Positions 7,725 through 17,754 of a stretch of DNA of 43,358 nucleotides are shown one piece after another. The notes beneath the pieces were generated by a model, which had not been told where the DNA came from, searched no databases, and worked only from the letters and a program-made list of their open reading frames with translations. The position numbers and the translations under genes are program-made. The stretch's first letter is position 1. Each line of letters starts with the position of its first letter. The stretch covers positions 1-43,358 of IMG/VR virus record IMGVR_UViG_3300026512_000218; one strand, given 5' to 3'. Origin of the DNA: a virus.

Positions 7725-9794
7725 ATGAAATCAATAATTGTATATATACAACAGTTACTATTATCTGAATTAGATTATAAAATTTTAATCTACGATGATG
7801 ATACTGATAACATAAATTTATACAAAAATATTATTCAATTTAGTGAAAAAGATAAACATTTATTAAATGTTTATAATAATAATATTATCTATTGTTCTGA
7901 TTACACAAAAATTGATGATATACTTAAAAATGAAGACATTAAAATTGTCATATTAGATATTATAATTAAAAATTATACATTTGATAATTTAGAATCAGAA
8001 AAAAAATATAAATATGGTGGAATAGAACTGTATAATAAGTTAGTTTCAAAATATAAAAATATTGAAATTGATTTTATATCAGCACTAAACAATACATATA
8101 TAGATTTTAATTTATTGCATTCCACAACCAATACTCCTATATTTTTTCAACGAACAGAATTAAGTATTAATGAAATGATTATTTATATTAAAAATAAAAT
8201 AAATACATTTATAAATTCATTTTTATTACTGAAAATGTTGAAATATTTAGACACATTTATTAATATTAATTCACCAGTTCTTACAATTTTTGATGAAACC
8301 GGAAAAATTATTATTTCAAATGAGGTATTTTTAAGTAAATTTCCAAATATTACAAATATAAAAAAAATATTAACACATTGTTTAATTGACAATAAAAAAG
8401 ATAATAAAAAAGATAATGAAAAAGATAATGAAAATATTAATATAGATAATATATTCGATGATATTATTAACCACCAACATATTTCAATTAATAATTTTGG
8501 AATAGTTGCTAAAATAAATACACATAATTATATAACATTAATATTAAACGAAGATACTAATAATTTTCATAATAAATATATTGAATTAAAAAATAAGTAT
8601 GATAATATTTTAACATCAATTCCCGATTTAATTTGAACAAATGATTTAGAAGGAAAACCAACATATTCAAATCAATTAGATTATATTACAAATATAATTA
8701 AATCAAATATTCCACAGTTAAATGATGTTACTGAAATGGATAAATTTGTTAAAAGATATAATAAGCAAATAAATAAAACTATCTATAACGAAAAAGATAA
8801 CTCAACTTATAATGTTATAAAATCACCATTATTAGATTATTCGGGAAATTTAATTGGAACGACCGGTGTTGCAAGAAATATATCAATTGAAAAAGTTACA
8901 GAAACAATATTATCATCAGTATTTAATACATTTTTAGATGTTGCAATTATTCATTGTAATAGTAATTTTAAATTAATATATTTTAATACAAATGTTAAAA
9001 ATTTATCTATATTAAATAATAAAAATACTTCAATACTAAATAAAAATACAAATAAAAATGAAATTAATAATGATATTTCATTAGTAAATATGTTAAATAA
9101 AGATGTGTATAATACTATTATTACAAATATTTCAAATTCTAATAAAAATTCATATGAATTTAATTATTATGATACAGATAATAATATTACTTATAATATT
9201 TTAATTATTAAATCATATACAAATAATCCAAAACAATTATTCGGATATACTATATTCTTTATAAATAAAAATAATGAAATAGAAGATAAACAAAATTTTA
9301 CAGCAGTTAAACAAATTTTACATCAACAAATAGAAAATTCTAATGATATGGTTATAATCTTTAATAAAGATAGAAAAGTATTTTTATCTAATAAAAACGC
9401 TAAACGAATTTTTGAACGAATATTAAATTATTCATTAGTTGACGGTGTTCAAGATTATGCAATTTTAGAAAATTTAAATTTATTAATTGAATATTGTGTT
9501 GTCGACAATACAAAATGTGATTCCATAAATAACGAATTAATTACTGAAATTGTTAAATCAAAAGAGCCATTTGAAATAAGTATCAAATGACGAAATAACC
9601 AACATAAAAATTCAGACGTAACAGAACCTCCATTATTATTATCATATTATAAAATATTTAGTGAAATATATCATATTTGCGATACAGTTGAATATGTTAA
9701 ACTCGATATTAAAGATATTACAGATTTTAAACATAATGAATTTTTATTAATGAAAGAAATTAATAAACAAAAATTAATGTTACGTAACTTATAA
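7725..9794 (+). CDS. Receiver-like domain plus multiple PAS domains, no output domain
   Basis: The product is 689 residues with TGA read as Trp at 304 and 622. Residues 18-110 look like a response-regulator receiver: acidic DDD at 24-26 and KIVILDII with candidate phospho-acceptor D78. At least three PAS units follow. One near 180-215 has LTIFDETGKIIISNEVFL. The clearest, near 297-390, has SIPDLIWTNDLEGKPTYSN and ends in the PAC-like SPLLDYSGNLIGTTGVARNI. Another, near 530-570, has DMVIIFNKDRKVFLSNKNA. The chain ends after a final PAC-like segment and a short coil, where a histidine kinase would normally begin; no kinase, GGDEF or DNA-binding domain is present. It may sense a ligand and signal through protein contact. 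The linker at 223-240 is a DNKKDNEK repeat. Confidence 0.75.
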
Positions 9795-9822
9795 ATATAA
9801 AAATTTAAATTTCAAAGGAATA

Positions 9823-10329
9823 ATGATTATGTATGAAAATAACGAAAACGAAATAATTAAAGAGTTGTTAAATTTACACACAATTTCAATACAACATATT
9901 ACAAAATTATCAAATGATACTTCATCAATATTATCTTCAATTAAAACAATGTCTGATAAAATATCAGATATTGAAAATAGTCAAAAAATAATTAAACGTG
10001 ATATATCAAATATTATAATGCAACAACAAAAATTGCAATCCGATGTCAAATCATTAATTTCTGATTTTAGACAAAAATTTGATACAACATTACAATTTTT
10101 GTCACCAACAGATTTTACTAAAGAAATGTTAGAAAGGTTTGATAATAGTAACATTTTAAATATTATCGAAACACAAGATAAAATATTTAATACAACAATT
10201 GATTTAATGAAACACATTGATACTTCATTTACTGAATTAAATTTAAAAGTCAAAGCATTATCTTGAGTACTTGCAACTTTAGTAACATCTTATACCGTTT
10301 ATGAAATTATTATTAAAATTTTAAATTAA
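9823..10329 (+). CDS. Coiled-coil protein with C-terminal membrane segment
   Basis: The product is 168 residues with Trp148 encoded by TGA. Residues 15-90 are helical with heptad-like spacing (SSILSSIKTMSDKISDIENS, then QQQKLQSDVKSLISDF). The last ~22 residues after the TGA (VLATLVTSYTVYEIIIKIL) are hydrophobic and likely a tail anchor. AAAGGA is 3 nt from ATG 9823 but 9 nt from the in-frame ATG 9829, which may be the true start. It directly follows the receiver-PAS gene, so the two probably form one transcript and may form a membrane-tethered partner pair. No family is recognised. Confidence 0.7.
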
Positions 10330-10354
10330 TTAATTGTATTTTTTAAAATAAAAA

Positions 10355-10382
10355 AAAATGAATAACAATTGTTATTCATTTT
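10355..10382. terminator. Bidirectional terminator between converging genes
   Basis: A perfect 12-bp stem AAAATGAATAAC/GTTATTCATTTT with loop AATT is flanked by A and T runs on both sides. It lies between the plus-strand island and the minus-strand gene at 10412, so it can end both transcripts. Confidence 0.8.
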
Positions 10383-10411
10383 TCATTTTAAAATAAAACT
10401 TTTAAATTATT

Positions 10412-10996
10412 TTATTTCCACCAATTCCTCATATTATTATTTAGTAATAAACAAAATTTATCCCAATCTTCATTTTTTAATTTTTCAGAATTAATCAAAA
10501 CTTGTTCAATACTATCATCTATTAATTGAGCATTATCATTATTCGATTTATGAATTGACGCGTTAATATAATCAAAATTAATAATCTTTTTAAGAATTGT
10601 AATTGTTTTATTCAATTCTTCTAATTTATAATTATTAGTATGAAATTCATCATTTTTAATAACGCTATTCAAATTACGATATAACAATTGTAATCCTTTT
10701 AACATTATTCGTAATACAACAGTGTAAGTATCAAATTTTAATAATAGAATATTTTTAAATGACAAATAGTTATTAATACGTGTAAACCAATTATCAAATT
10801 TAAAAACAAAACGTTTTGCGATATAATATTCACAATTATTATTATCATTATTATAATAATTCAAATGATAATAAGTTTGTTCACCATTATAATTTATTTT
10901 AATTTTTTTCTTACAACCAAATTCTGAAGATTTGTCATAAAATTTACAATTTTCACAAAATACATTTTCATTTTTAATTTTTTTACTATTTTCCAC
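10412..10996 (-). CDS. Unknown protein with N-terminal Cys cluster
   Basis: The product is 194 residues. The start is GTG at 10996 with AAGGAG six bases upstream; the nearby ATG is in another frame. The first 60 residues hold CENCKFYD, GCKKK and CEYY, a spacing that could bind zinc or an iron-sulfur cluster. The remainder is helical and Leu/Asn-rich and ends in NWWK. I do not recognise a family. It ends at the bidirectional terminator, so it is the last gene of a leftward transcript beginning with or after the hexapeptide-repeat genes. Confidence 0.6.
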   Translation of the reverse strand: MENSKKIKNENVFCENCKFYDKSSEFGCKKKIKINYNGEQTYYHLNYYNNDNNNCEYYIAKRFVFKFDNWFTRINNYLSFKNILLLKFDTYTVVLRIMLKGLQLLYRNLNSVIKNDEFHTNNYKLEELNKTITILKKIINFDYINASIHKSNNDNAQLIDDSIEQVLINSEKLKNEDWDKFCLLLNNNMRNWWK

Positions 10997-11078
10997 ATTT
11001 AACTCCTTACTAATTTTACAATCATTTAAAATTCTAATTTACATTAATGAATTATCATTATTTATTATATATTATTAT

Positions 11079-11092
11079 AATGTAACTATTTA
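11079..11092 (-). promoter_or_regulatory. Putative promoter motif
   Basis: On the minus strand this reads CATTATAATAATAT, 83 nt upstream of the GTG start of the gene at 10412-10996. Same recurring motif as in other gaps. Confidence 0.35.
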
Positions 11093-11175
11093 TTATTTAA
11101 AATTTTAATTAATTTTTTATCAACTCTAAAATCTATTAAAATCATCAAATCAATCTTTATTTTCTTTATATCTTT

Positions 11176-12675
11176 TTAATGAAAATCTTCTTCGTTATCT
11201 TCAGGTGTACCATCAATTATTGATTGACTAATATATTCTTCACCCGGATTCTTCGTTAATGTTGAATCTTGAACATAACAATTAATAATATATGCATGTT
11301 CTATTTCAGAATCAATTATTTCAGAATCATCTTTGATTGTTACAGCATAATATATTTCGGATGTGCCATAAATTTCAGAATTATCTACTACACATTCATT
11401 ATAAATTTGAGCATCACCATAAATTTCAGAATAACCAGTAATTTCTACATTATCATAAATTTTAGCATTTCCATAAATTTTAGACGTATCATTAATACTG
11501 GACTCAGTAATTTCTGCATTATCATAAATTTTAACATTATTATTAATAGAAGAATCTAAAATTTTAACATTACCATAAACTTTAGCATTATCGGAAATTT
11601 CAGAATCTCCAGACACTTTTGCACTTTCATAAATTTGTGCTTTACCGAATATTTGTGCTTTACCGGAAATTTCAGCATTATCAAATATTTTTGATTGGTC
11701 ATAAACTTGTGCATTGTCAAATACTGTAGCGTTTTTAAATACTTCAACATCATCAAATACTTTCGCATTACCATAAACTCGCGCATCACCAAACACTGCA
11801 ACATTATTAAATGCTTTAGCGTAATCATACACTTCTGCATTACCAAATAACTCTGCATTATCGTATACACTTGAATTACCATAAATTTTAACATTACCAT
11901 ACACTTTTGCATTGTCATAAACTTGTGCATCACCATATACTTTTGCACTTTCATAAATTTTTACATTACCGTAAACATCTGCATTATCATAAACTTCTGC
12001 ACTATCATATACCATTGCTTTTCCTGATAATTGACAATTACCATACACACGTCCTTTATCAAATACTATAGCATCATCAAAAATTAATGATTTATCATAT
12101 TGATTAAAATTATATTCACTTTCTGCATATCCACCATTATTTGAACTTACTTTAGAATTATATTTAATTTTAAAAACAATATGCCCATTAATTTTTTTAA
12201 AATTATTATATGACAAATAATATTTTAAATTTCCATTATCTAAATAATTGTTAATTAATTTTTTAACTGGGGTTAATGGATTTTTTTCAAAATCATATAA
12301 TTCAATTTGTTTAGCAAATTTTTTAATATCAGTAAATCTTTTTGGAATTTTTCTGAACATAGTTGAATTATTGCCTTCCGTAATACCAATAATTGAATTT
12401 CTAATAATATACAAATTCATTTCTAAATTAAGCAATTTTACAATCAAACCACCATTAACTTTATCAATAATTATTTTAAAAGGTTCATTTTTAAATGCTT
12501 GTTTAAGCGTTGCTTCAATTATTTTAATTGAAAGAGGTTTACCCCAAATATTTTTAGATAAATCAATTGACTCAGAAATGTTATGTTTTTCATTATCAAC
12601 TTTATTCAATTGCATTCCTACACTTTCATTAATCATTCTTTTTAATTCATTTTTTGCAATTTTCATTTTTTTCAT
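11176..12675 (-). CDS. Hexapeptide-repeat (left-handed beta-helix) protein, long form
   Basis: The product is 499 residues behind GAAGGAAAA. Residues 1-20 are a basic helix (KNELKRMINESV) of a type common at the start of myophage proteins. About 30-170 form a mixed domain. Residues about 185-450 are an uninterrupted run of hexapeptide-like units (VYGNA, VYDNA, IYESA, with A or V inward), predicting a left-handed beta-helix like those of acyltransferases or polymer-forming scaffold proteins. No acyltransferase active-site His is evident. The neighbour at 12725 is a shorter paralogue with the same N-terminus. Function is unknown; structural or surface display is possible. Confidence 0.75.
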   Translation of the reverse strand: MKKMKIAKNELKRMINESVGMQLNKVDNEKHNISESIDLSKNIWGKPLSIKIIEATLKQAFKNEPFKIIIDKVNGGLIVKLLNLEMNLYIIRNSIIGITEGNNSTMFRKIPKRFTDIKKFAKQIELYDFEKNPLTPVKKLINNYLDNGNLKYYLSYNNFKKINGHIVFKIKYNSKVSSNNGGYAESEYNFNQYDKSLIFDDAIVFDKGRVYGNCQLSGKAMVYDSAEVYDNADVYGNVKIYESAKVYGDAQVYDNAKVYGNVKIYGNSSVYDNAELFGNAEVYDYAKAFNNVAVFGDARVYGNAKVFDDVEVFKNATVFDNAQVYDQSKIFDNAEISGKAQIFGKAQIYESAKVSGDSEISDNAKVYGNVKILDSSINNNVKIYDNAEITESSINDTSKIYGNAKIYDNVEITGYSEIYGDAQIYNECVVDNSEIYGTSEIYYAVTIKDDSEIIDSEIEHAYIINCYVQDSTLTKNPGEEYISQSIIDGTPEDNEEDFH

Positions 12676-12724
12676 TTTTCCTTCTTTTTTTAATTAATTT
12701 GTTAATTATTAATTTTTAATTAAA

Positions 12725-13783
12725 TTAAATATATTCACCACTATTTTTTTCAATATTGCCAACTATATCTAAATTAATATACTTAATAGAATCATCTTTT
12801 AACACTGAATTAATAATATTACAATCTTTTATTCGAATAGCAATTGAAATTTTTGAATCCTGAATGTTAGAAGCGCCATTAATAATTGAATTTTTAATTA
12901 AAGAATTCTTAACATATGTAGTATCACATATTTCCGAATATCCTTGAATTTCACTTTTACCACATACAATAGAGTTATCATAAATTTCTGCATCTCAATA
13001 AATTTCAACACTACCATAAACTTTTGCATTACCATATATTTTTGCACTACCGAAAATTTCAGCATTTTCGTAAACTTGTGCATTACCATAAATTTCAGCA
13101 TTATCACAAATGGTTGCATTACCAAACACTTGAGCATTTTCGTAAACTCGTGCATCATGATAAACAATTGCATTACCATAAACTACAGATTTACCAGTTT
13201 GACTTAAATTACTTTCACTTTCAATATATCCACCATCAACTGAAATACCTGACCTATACATAATTTTAAAAACAGTACGACCATCATAATTTTTATAATC
13301 TGTATAAGATAAATAATATTTTAATTTATGTTGTTTTAAAAAATTATTAATTAATTTACTTACACTTATTACTCTATTCTTTGTGGGATTATAATTATCA
13401 ATACCATTTAATAGTTGCGGTATACTTTTATAATTTTTCCAAAACATCGAGAATTTGGTTGTATTTTTAAGATTATCATTAATTCCGATAATTGTATTTC
13501 CAATAACATATAAATTAATTTCTGAATCTAATAAACTTACAATTAAACCTCCATTAAGTTTATCATATGATATATTAATTTGTTCATTTTTAAACATACC
13601 ACTAAACATTGATTTAACATCATTACGAGATGACATAATTTCAGTTGAAGCAGACATAATATCAATCGATTCAGAAATGTTACGTTTTTTCTTTTTATAC
13701 TCGTTAGTATTATTAACTTTACTTAATTGTCTCTTTACACTTTCATTAATCATTCTCTTTAATTCATTTTTTGTAATTTTCAT
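12725..13783 (-). CDS. Hexapeptide-repeat (left-handed beta-helix) protein, short form
   Basis: The product is 352 residues with Trp263 encoded by TGA (within VEIYWDAEIYDNS); without that the ORF ends mid-helix. The SD AGGAGGTAATTTTA is strong. It shares with its downstream neighbour the N-terminal KNELKRMINESV helix, the middle domain (YLSYxxxK, then VFKI) and the VYGNA/IYDNA beta-helix (about 185-340), so the pair is a tandem duplication followed by change in repeat number. The C-terminus (VLKDDSIKYINLDIVGN) is unlike the paralogue's acidic tail. Role unknown. Confidence 0.75.
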
Positions 13784-14042
13784 TAAAATTACCTCCTTAT
13801 TTGTTTATTATAATATTAAATAGATACTTTTAAAAAAAAATAAAATAATTTATGTAGTTAATTAAAAAAATTATAACATAAATATTTATATACTTAATTA
13901 TATTTTTAAAATTTTTATATTATAATTAAATAAATTTATTTTTAAAAATTATTTTACTTTTCTATTAAAAAATATAACTATTATTTGTATAACTAATTTA
14001 AATTCTGTAATTACATTAAATTAAATTTGATAATTAAAGTTA
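13784..14042. other. AT-rich gene-free gap
   Basis: 259 bases lie between the HNH gene and the short hexapeptide gene. It holds a strong SD for the downstream gene, a TATTATAATAT promoter-like motif at 13806-13816 and the string TGTAGTTAATTAAA, which also occurs in the gap upstream of the polymerase. No ORF or clear hairpin is seen. Confidence 0.5.
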
Positions 14043-14468
14043 TTAAAAATCAGAATGTGACAATTTTCTTAAAACATATTTTTTACTATTTTCTGAAAAA
14101 TTATTAATACAATTTAATAACTGTTTATATTCGGTATCAGTTAATTGTCCTTTACGTCTATTACATTTTTTACAAATAAATTGTAAGTTGTCAACATCAT
14201 TACTTCCACCAACTATTTCTGGTATTTTCCTATCTAAACTAATATTTTCGAATGTCAATTCTTCAGAACAATAATTACATCTTTCATTATTACTAATAAT
14301 ATGTTTTATTATATTAAAACATCATTCTTTATTAACCCCATATTTTTTTGTCCAATTATTAACTCTTGATTTAACATTACTAACTACTTTTTTTAATGTT
14401 TCTTTTCGCCTACGTGGATATTTGTTTTTAAATAATTCTTCCAATTCTATAGTAATTTTTTGTTTCAT
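14043..14468 (-). CDS. HNH endonuclease
   Basis: The product is 141 residues with Trp49 encoded by TGA. The start is ATG 14468 behind GGGG; an upstream in-frame ATG lies inside the next gene and lacks an SD. The N-terminal ~45 residues are basic (KYPRRRKETLKKVVSNVKSR). The HNH core follows: CNYCSEEL (zinc Cys pair), SLDRKIPEIVGGSNDVDNLQ (an LDR...GGxND variant of the usual LDHxxPxxxGG) and CKKCNRRKG (second Cys pair). It is probably a free-standing mobile endonuclease. It follows the kinase-like gene at 14479-15219 by 10 nt. Confidence 0.85.
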
Positions 14469-14478
14469 AATACCCCAA

Positions 14479-15219
14479 TTATTTATCTGTAGTTTTAAAG
14501 GTTTGTAATGTTTCAATAATCATACTTAAAATTTCTTTTTTCGATAAAATTGTTGTATTAAATTTTAAAAATTTAGTATGTTTAAAAAAATCTAATTTTT
14601 GTATCTGATTAAATGATTTTAAAAACATTGTATTAAATTCTTCTAATGTTTGTAAATATTCTGTAATAGTATTTAAATTATTTGGATTTTCAATTTTATC
14701 TAATCCTTTAATATTTTTCCCATCTCGCATAATAATTCTATCTTTTAATAAAGACACATCATCTGTATATAATAAAACAAAAATATTAGGTGCTACAATA
14801 TTTTTTTTATTTTTATTTAATATAAAATCAACATACTCGATTGAATTATTTTGATAAGTCATTGTCGATAATAAACTTCTATCAATTAAAATATTTTTAA
14901 ATTTTAATAAAGTATCTTCATTAATATTTTTTAAATTTTGTATTCGATGTTCCCAAACAATATCCGATTGAATCTGTTTATCGGAATATTTACTTATTTC
15001 TTTTTGTTTGTCTTTCGATAATGATAAAATTTTTTTAAAATTATATTCATCTAACTTTAATAGTTCACCAATAATTGTTGTTTTACCAATATTTGAAATT
15101 CCATCAATATTAATTATTACTCTATTTTGTGCTTTTAATTTAGAATTTTGTTGTATTTTTTCCCATTTATCCGAATATGATTTTCCACCATAATATACTT
15201 TAAACGAATCTGTATGCAT
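14479..15219 (-). CDS. P-loop thymidylate/deoxynucleoside kinase-like protein
   Basis: The product is 246 residues behind GGAGGAAACAAT. IINIDGISNIGKTT (about 35-48) is the Walker A of NMP kinases, with Asn replacing the usual Gly/Val before GKT. ILIDRSLLST (about 110-120) is the DR motif, and RIIMRDG is a lid-like basic stretch. It probably phosphorylates dTMP or a related nucleotide in support of the thymidylate set (ThyX, dUTPase). The 32-residue N-terminal extension before the P-loop is unusual. A second, shorter kinase of similar design is at 17747-18241. Confidence 0.65.
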   Translation of the reverse strand: MHTDSFKVYYGGKSYSDKWEKIQQNSKLKAQNRVIINIDGISNIGKTTIIGELLKLDEYNFKKILSLSKDKQKEISKYSDKQIQSDIVWEHRIQNLKNINEDTLLKFKNILIDRSLLSTMTYQNNSIEYVDFILNKNKKNIVAPNIFVLLYTDDVSLLKDRIIMRDGKNIKGLDKIENPNNLNTITEYLQTLEEFNTMFLKSFNQIQKLDFFKHTKFLKFNTTILSKKEILSMIIETLQTFKTTDK

Positions 15220-15240
15220 ATTGTTTCCTCCAATATTTTT

Positions 15241-16059
15241 TTATAAAAATTTTTCTAATATATTAGAAATATTATTCTTACTTTTTTGTTTCTTTAAAAC
15301 ATAAATATTATCACCATAAAAATTACCATACCCAAATTTCAATTGTCGATAATAATTTATATTATAATTTTTTGCATTTTTACCTTTTGACTCACCGTAA
15401 TCTTTAATTATATGTTGCTTTAAAATAAACCCCCTTTTTAATATCATATTTTTTAGTATTTCACCAACTTCGATTTCTTCACTATTTTTATAAATATTTC
15501 CACATGCCAATATAAAATATCCATTATCCTTTAATCTATCAACAGAATTATCAAGTATTTCATTCCACCAAGTTAAAAATTCAGTTAAAGTTTTTTTAGT
15601 TGAACCATCTTCAGGTTTATCACTATATTTAACCATATCCCAATATGGAGGATGTGATAAAATCATTTGAAAATTATTCCCTGCATTAAATGTTCTACTG
15701 TCCCCATATTGTATTTCTGGTATCGACGGATTAATATCATTAATAACAATTTCACGATTTAACATTTTTCCAATTCTTAAATCTGTTCCAGAACCACCAA
15801 ATTGAGACCAAATTTTATCATTCTTTTTTGTAAATCTAATAATCATTTGATATGGTATTTCTGGAATTCATAAACCATGAAAATTTGAATCATTTGAAGG
15901 AAAATTCTCGCGTTTTGGAATTATAAAATTACCAAATACCGGTATATTACTACTATTTGTTAATCATCTTGAATTTGTTGTAATATTATAATCACTATCT
16001 TCCCCCAAGTAATTTTTCCAATTTTCTAAATCAATATCTGAATGATTTGATGTTTTCAA
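15241..16059 (-). CDS. DNA N4/N6 methyltransferase
   Basis: The product is 272 residues, with two TGA-encoded Trp joining the N-terminal part (SRWLTNSSN, HGLWIPEIPYQ). The start is taken as TTG 16059, three bases after GGGGGA; no in-frame ATG fits. IWSQFGGSGTDL is the SAM-binding motif (usually DPFxGSGT), and SHPPYWDMV is the catalytic HPPY. The order (C-terminal catalytic motif after the SAM motif) fits beta-type methylases. It lies immediately downstream of a small ORF. The substrate site is unknown; protection of phage DNA from host nucleases is the usual role. No cognate restriction gene is visible. Confidence 0.85.
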
Positions 16060-16071
16060 TTATCCCCCATA

Positions 16072-16305
16072 TTAATACTTTCGTAATATTTTAATTATTT
16101 TCTTTTCTGTTTCATTAGATAAAATATTACAACTATAAATTTCATCATCAACAATATCAATAATTTTATTAATATCATTTTTTTTAACATGCATTAATTG
16201 CAATTTTTCATTTAGTTTAATAACATCAACTTTTTGAATAAGGTCTTGTTGATAAACTAAATCATAAACATAATCAATAAAATCTTCAATATTTTTCTTT
16301 TTCAT
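16072..16305 (-). CDS. Small hypothetical protein
   Basis: The product is 77 residues behind AAAAAGGAGTAAGAA. It is charged and helical (VDVIKLNEKLQLMHVKKNDI) with no motif that I recognise. It is followed 12 bases later by the methyltransferase start, so the two are probably co-transcribed. Confidence 0.5.
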   Translation of the reverse strand: MKKKNIEDFIDYVYDLVYQQDLIQKVDVIKLNEKLQLMHVKKNDINKIIDIVDDEIYSCNILSNETEKKIIKILRKY

Positions 16306-16384
16306 TTCTTACTCCTTTTTATTTTTACATTATATTATAACAAAAAATATATGTTTTTAAAATAAAAAAAAATATAAATAAAAT

Positions 16385-16404
16385 GCCCATAATTTCTTAT
16401 GAGC
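16385..16404 (-). terminator. Rho-independent terminator after dUTPase
   Basis: An 8-bp stem GCTCATAA/TTATGGGC with a GAAA tetraloop is followed on the minus strand by ATTTTATTTATATTTTTTTTT. It lies 80 bases past the dUTPase stop and ahead of the gene at 16072-16305. Confidence 0.8.
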
Positions 16405-16484
16405 AAATTTAGTTTAATTTATAGTAATTATATAACTTTTATATTATATACTTTTTTACTTTATATATTTAATACATTTATATA

Positions 16485-17024
16485 TTAAATTCCAGTTGAA
16501 CTAAATCCTCCATCTTGTCGTGTTGAATTTTTTTCTATTGATAATTCATTATATTTATCTTGTTCAACTTCTTGTAATATAGTGTTATAATTATTCACAA
16601 TAATAAATTGTACAAGTTTTTGATTTTCATTAATTACTACTGGTGTATTACCAACATTTATTAAATTTAAAAATATTTCTCCCAAATAATCAGAGTCAAT
16701 TAATTCCGCGCCAATTAATAAATTAAATTTTGATGCAATTCCAGATTTATTTGTTGCATCTAATCCTTTATCATTTGGTAATATTACTTTAATTCCAGAC
16801 GGAATTAAAACACCTTGTTGTGGTGATAATTCCATACAATTCACCCCATGAATATTATTAAATTTAATATTTGGATTATTACTTAATATTTTTTGTTTCA
16901 TTGCAGAATCAATAATTGGTACAAAAAAATCAATACCCAAATCTCCTTTATGTGCAATTGCTGGTGATTTTACATCTCGTACTTTTACATATTTAATTTT
17001 AACATCTTCTAATACATTATTCAT
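16485..17024 (-). CDS. dut: dUTP diphosphatase (trimeric dUTPase)
   Basis: The product is 179 residues and converts dUTP to dUMP, keeping uracil out of DNA and feeding thymidylate synthase. The five family motifs are visible in order: KGDLGIDFF, TNKSGIASK, GAELIDSDYLGEI (the catalytic region), NENQKLVQFII and the C-terminal lid RQDGGFSSTG. A ~25-residue insertion near 40-60 (AMKQKILSNNPNIKFNN) makes it longer than typical bacterial enzymes. It is the last gene of the ThyX/kinase cluster and is followed by a terminator. Confidence 0.93.
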   Translation of the reverse strand: MNNVLEDVKIKYVKVRDVKSPAIAHKGDLGIDFFVPIIDSAMKQKILSNNPNIKFNNIHGVNCMELSPQQGVLIPSGIKVILPNDKGLDATNKSGIASKFNLLIGAELIDSDYLGEIFLNLINVGNTPVVINENQKLVQFIIVNNYNTILQEVEQDKYNELSIEKNSTRQDGGFSSTGI

Positions 17025-17073
17025 TTTTTAACTCCTTATTACTTATTATTTATTACTTATTACTTATTATTTA

Positions 17074-17754
17074 TTACTTAAATGGATATTCCCATTTAAC
17101 ACCACAACTCATTTTTCCTTGATGACATTTTTTACATTTTGCCTCCATATAGCAATCTGGTCCTACTAATTTAAATAATTCTGGAAAATGATTTATGCAA
17201 TGTTCATACATTTTTGTAGTAACAATTTGCATTTCCTCAACATTTCTATGACATAATCGTAAATTAAATAAATTTATTAATGACCTTGCATTAATTGTAA
17301 TTATTAAATTATTTTCCATTCCTCCAGGTAATATTTGTCTTGCTTCTCATTTTGGAACATTATTATCAATTAATTTAGAATATAATTTTATTGTATTTTT
17401 AAAATTTTCTTCAACTTCTTTATTATTAACTAATGACTCATCGACAACTAAATTATATTCATTATATGTTTGATAGTGTTGTGAACCTGATGTATATGAA
17501 GCGTGTCTGTGTCTTGTTATTTGTGTTAAAAAATTTCTACTTGCTCCAGTAATTACAAATGTATAATTAATATGCTCAAACAAACTGGTATGATTTGCAT
17601 TTAATAAAAATTTAATTTGATTAGTCATTTCTGAATGTGATATTTTTTTAAAATTTTTTTTCATTGTAATATTCATTAACAAAGTTATTAACTCAATAGG
17701 ATTTTCAGTTTTTCTAATTAACTCTACCGTAATATCATTATATGTTTTAATCAT
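17074..17754 (-). CDS. thyX: Flavin-dependent thymidylate synthase ThyX
   Basis: The product is 226 residues after reading TGA at codon 136 as Trp (VPKWEARQILPGG), which joins two ORFs of one fold. The ThyX signature is present in divergent form, RHRHASYTSGSQHY. The distal nucleotide-binding part reads ARSLINLFNLRLCHRNVEEM. It converts dUMP to dTMP with FADH2 and methylene-tetrahydrofolate. ATG 17754 is preferred to TTG 17763 because of SD spacing; the start overlaps the kinase stop by 8 bases. The C-terminus has extra Cys residues (CKKCHQGKMSCG) suggesting a small metal site. Confidence 0.92.

Noticed and set aside
11110-11180. Open frame past the stop of the long hexapeptide protein (RRFSLKRYKENKDWFDDF with TGA as Trp)
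   Set aside because: It has no start codon and is closed upstream by TAA close by; could be a remnant or frameshift but evidence is too thin.
11556-11954. Met/Lys-rich ORFs inside the hexapeptide-repeat genes (also 12898-13179, 13024-13263) and at 1107-1310
   Set aside because: Frame shadows of repetitive coding DNA; their periodicity is that of the real repeats.
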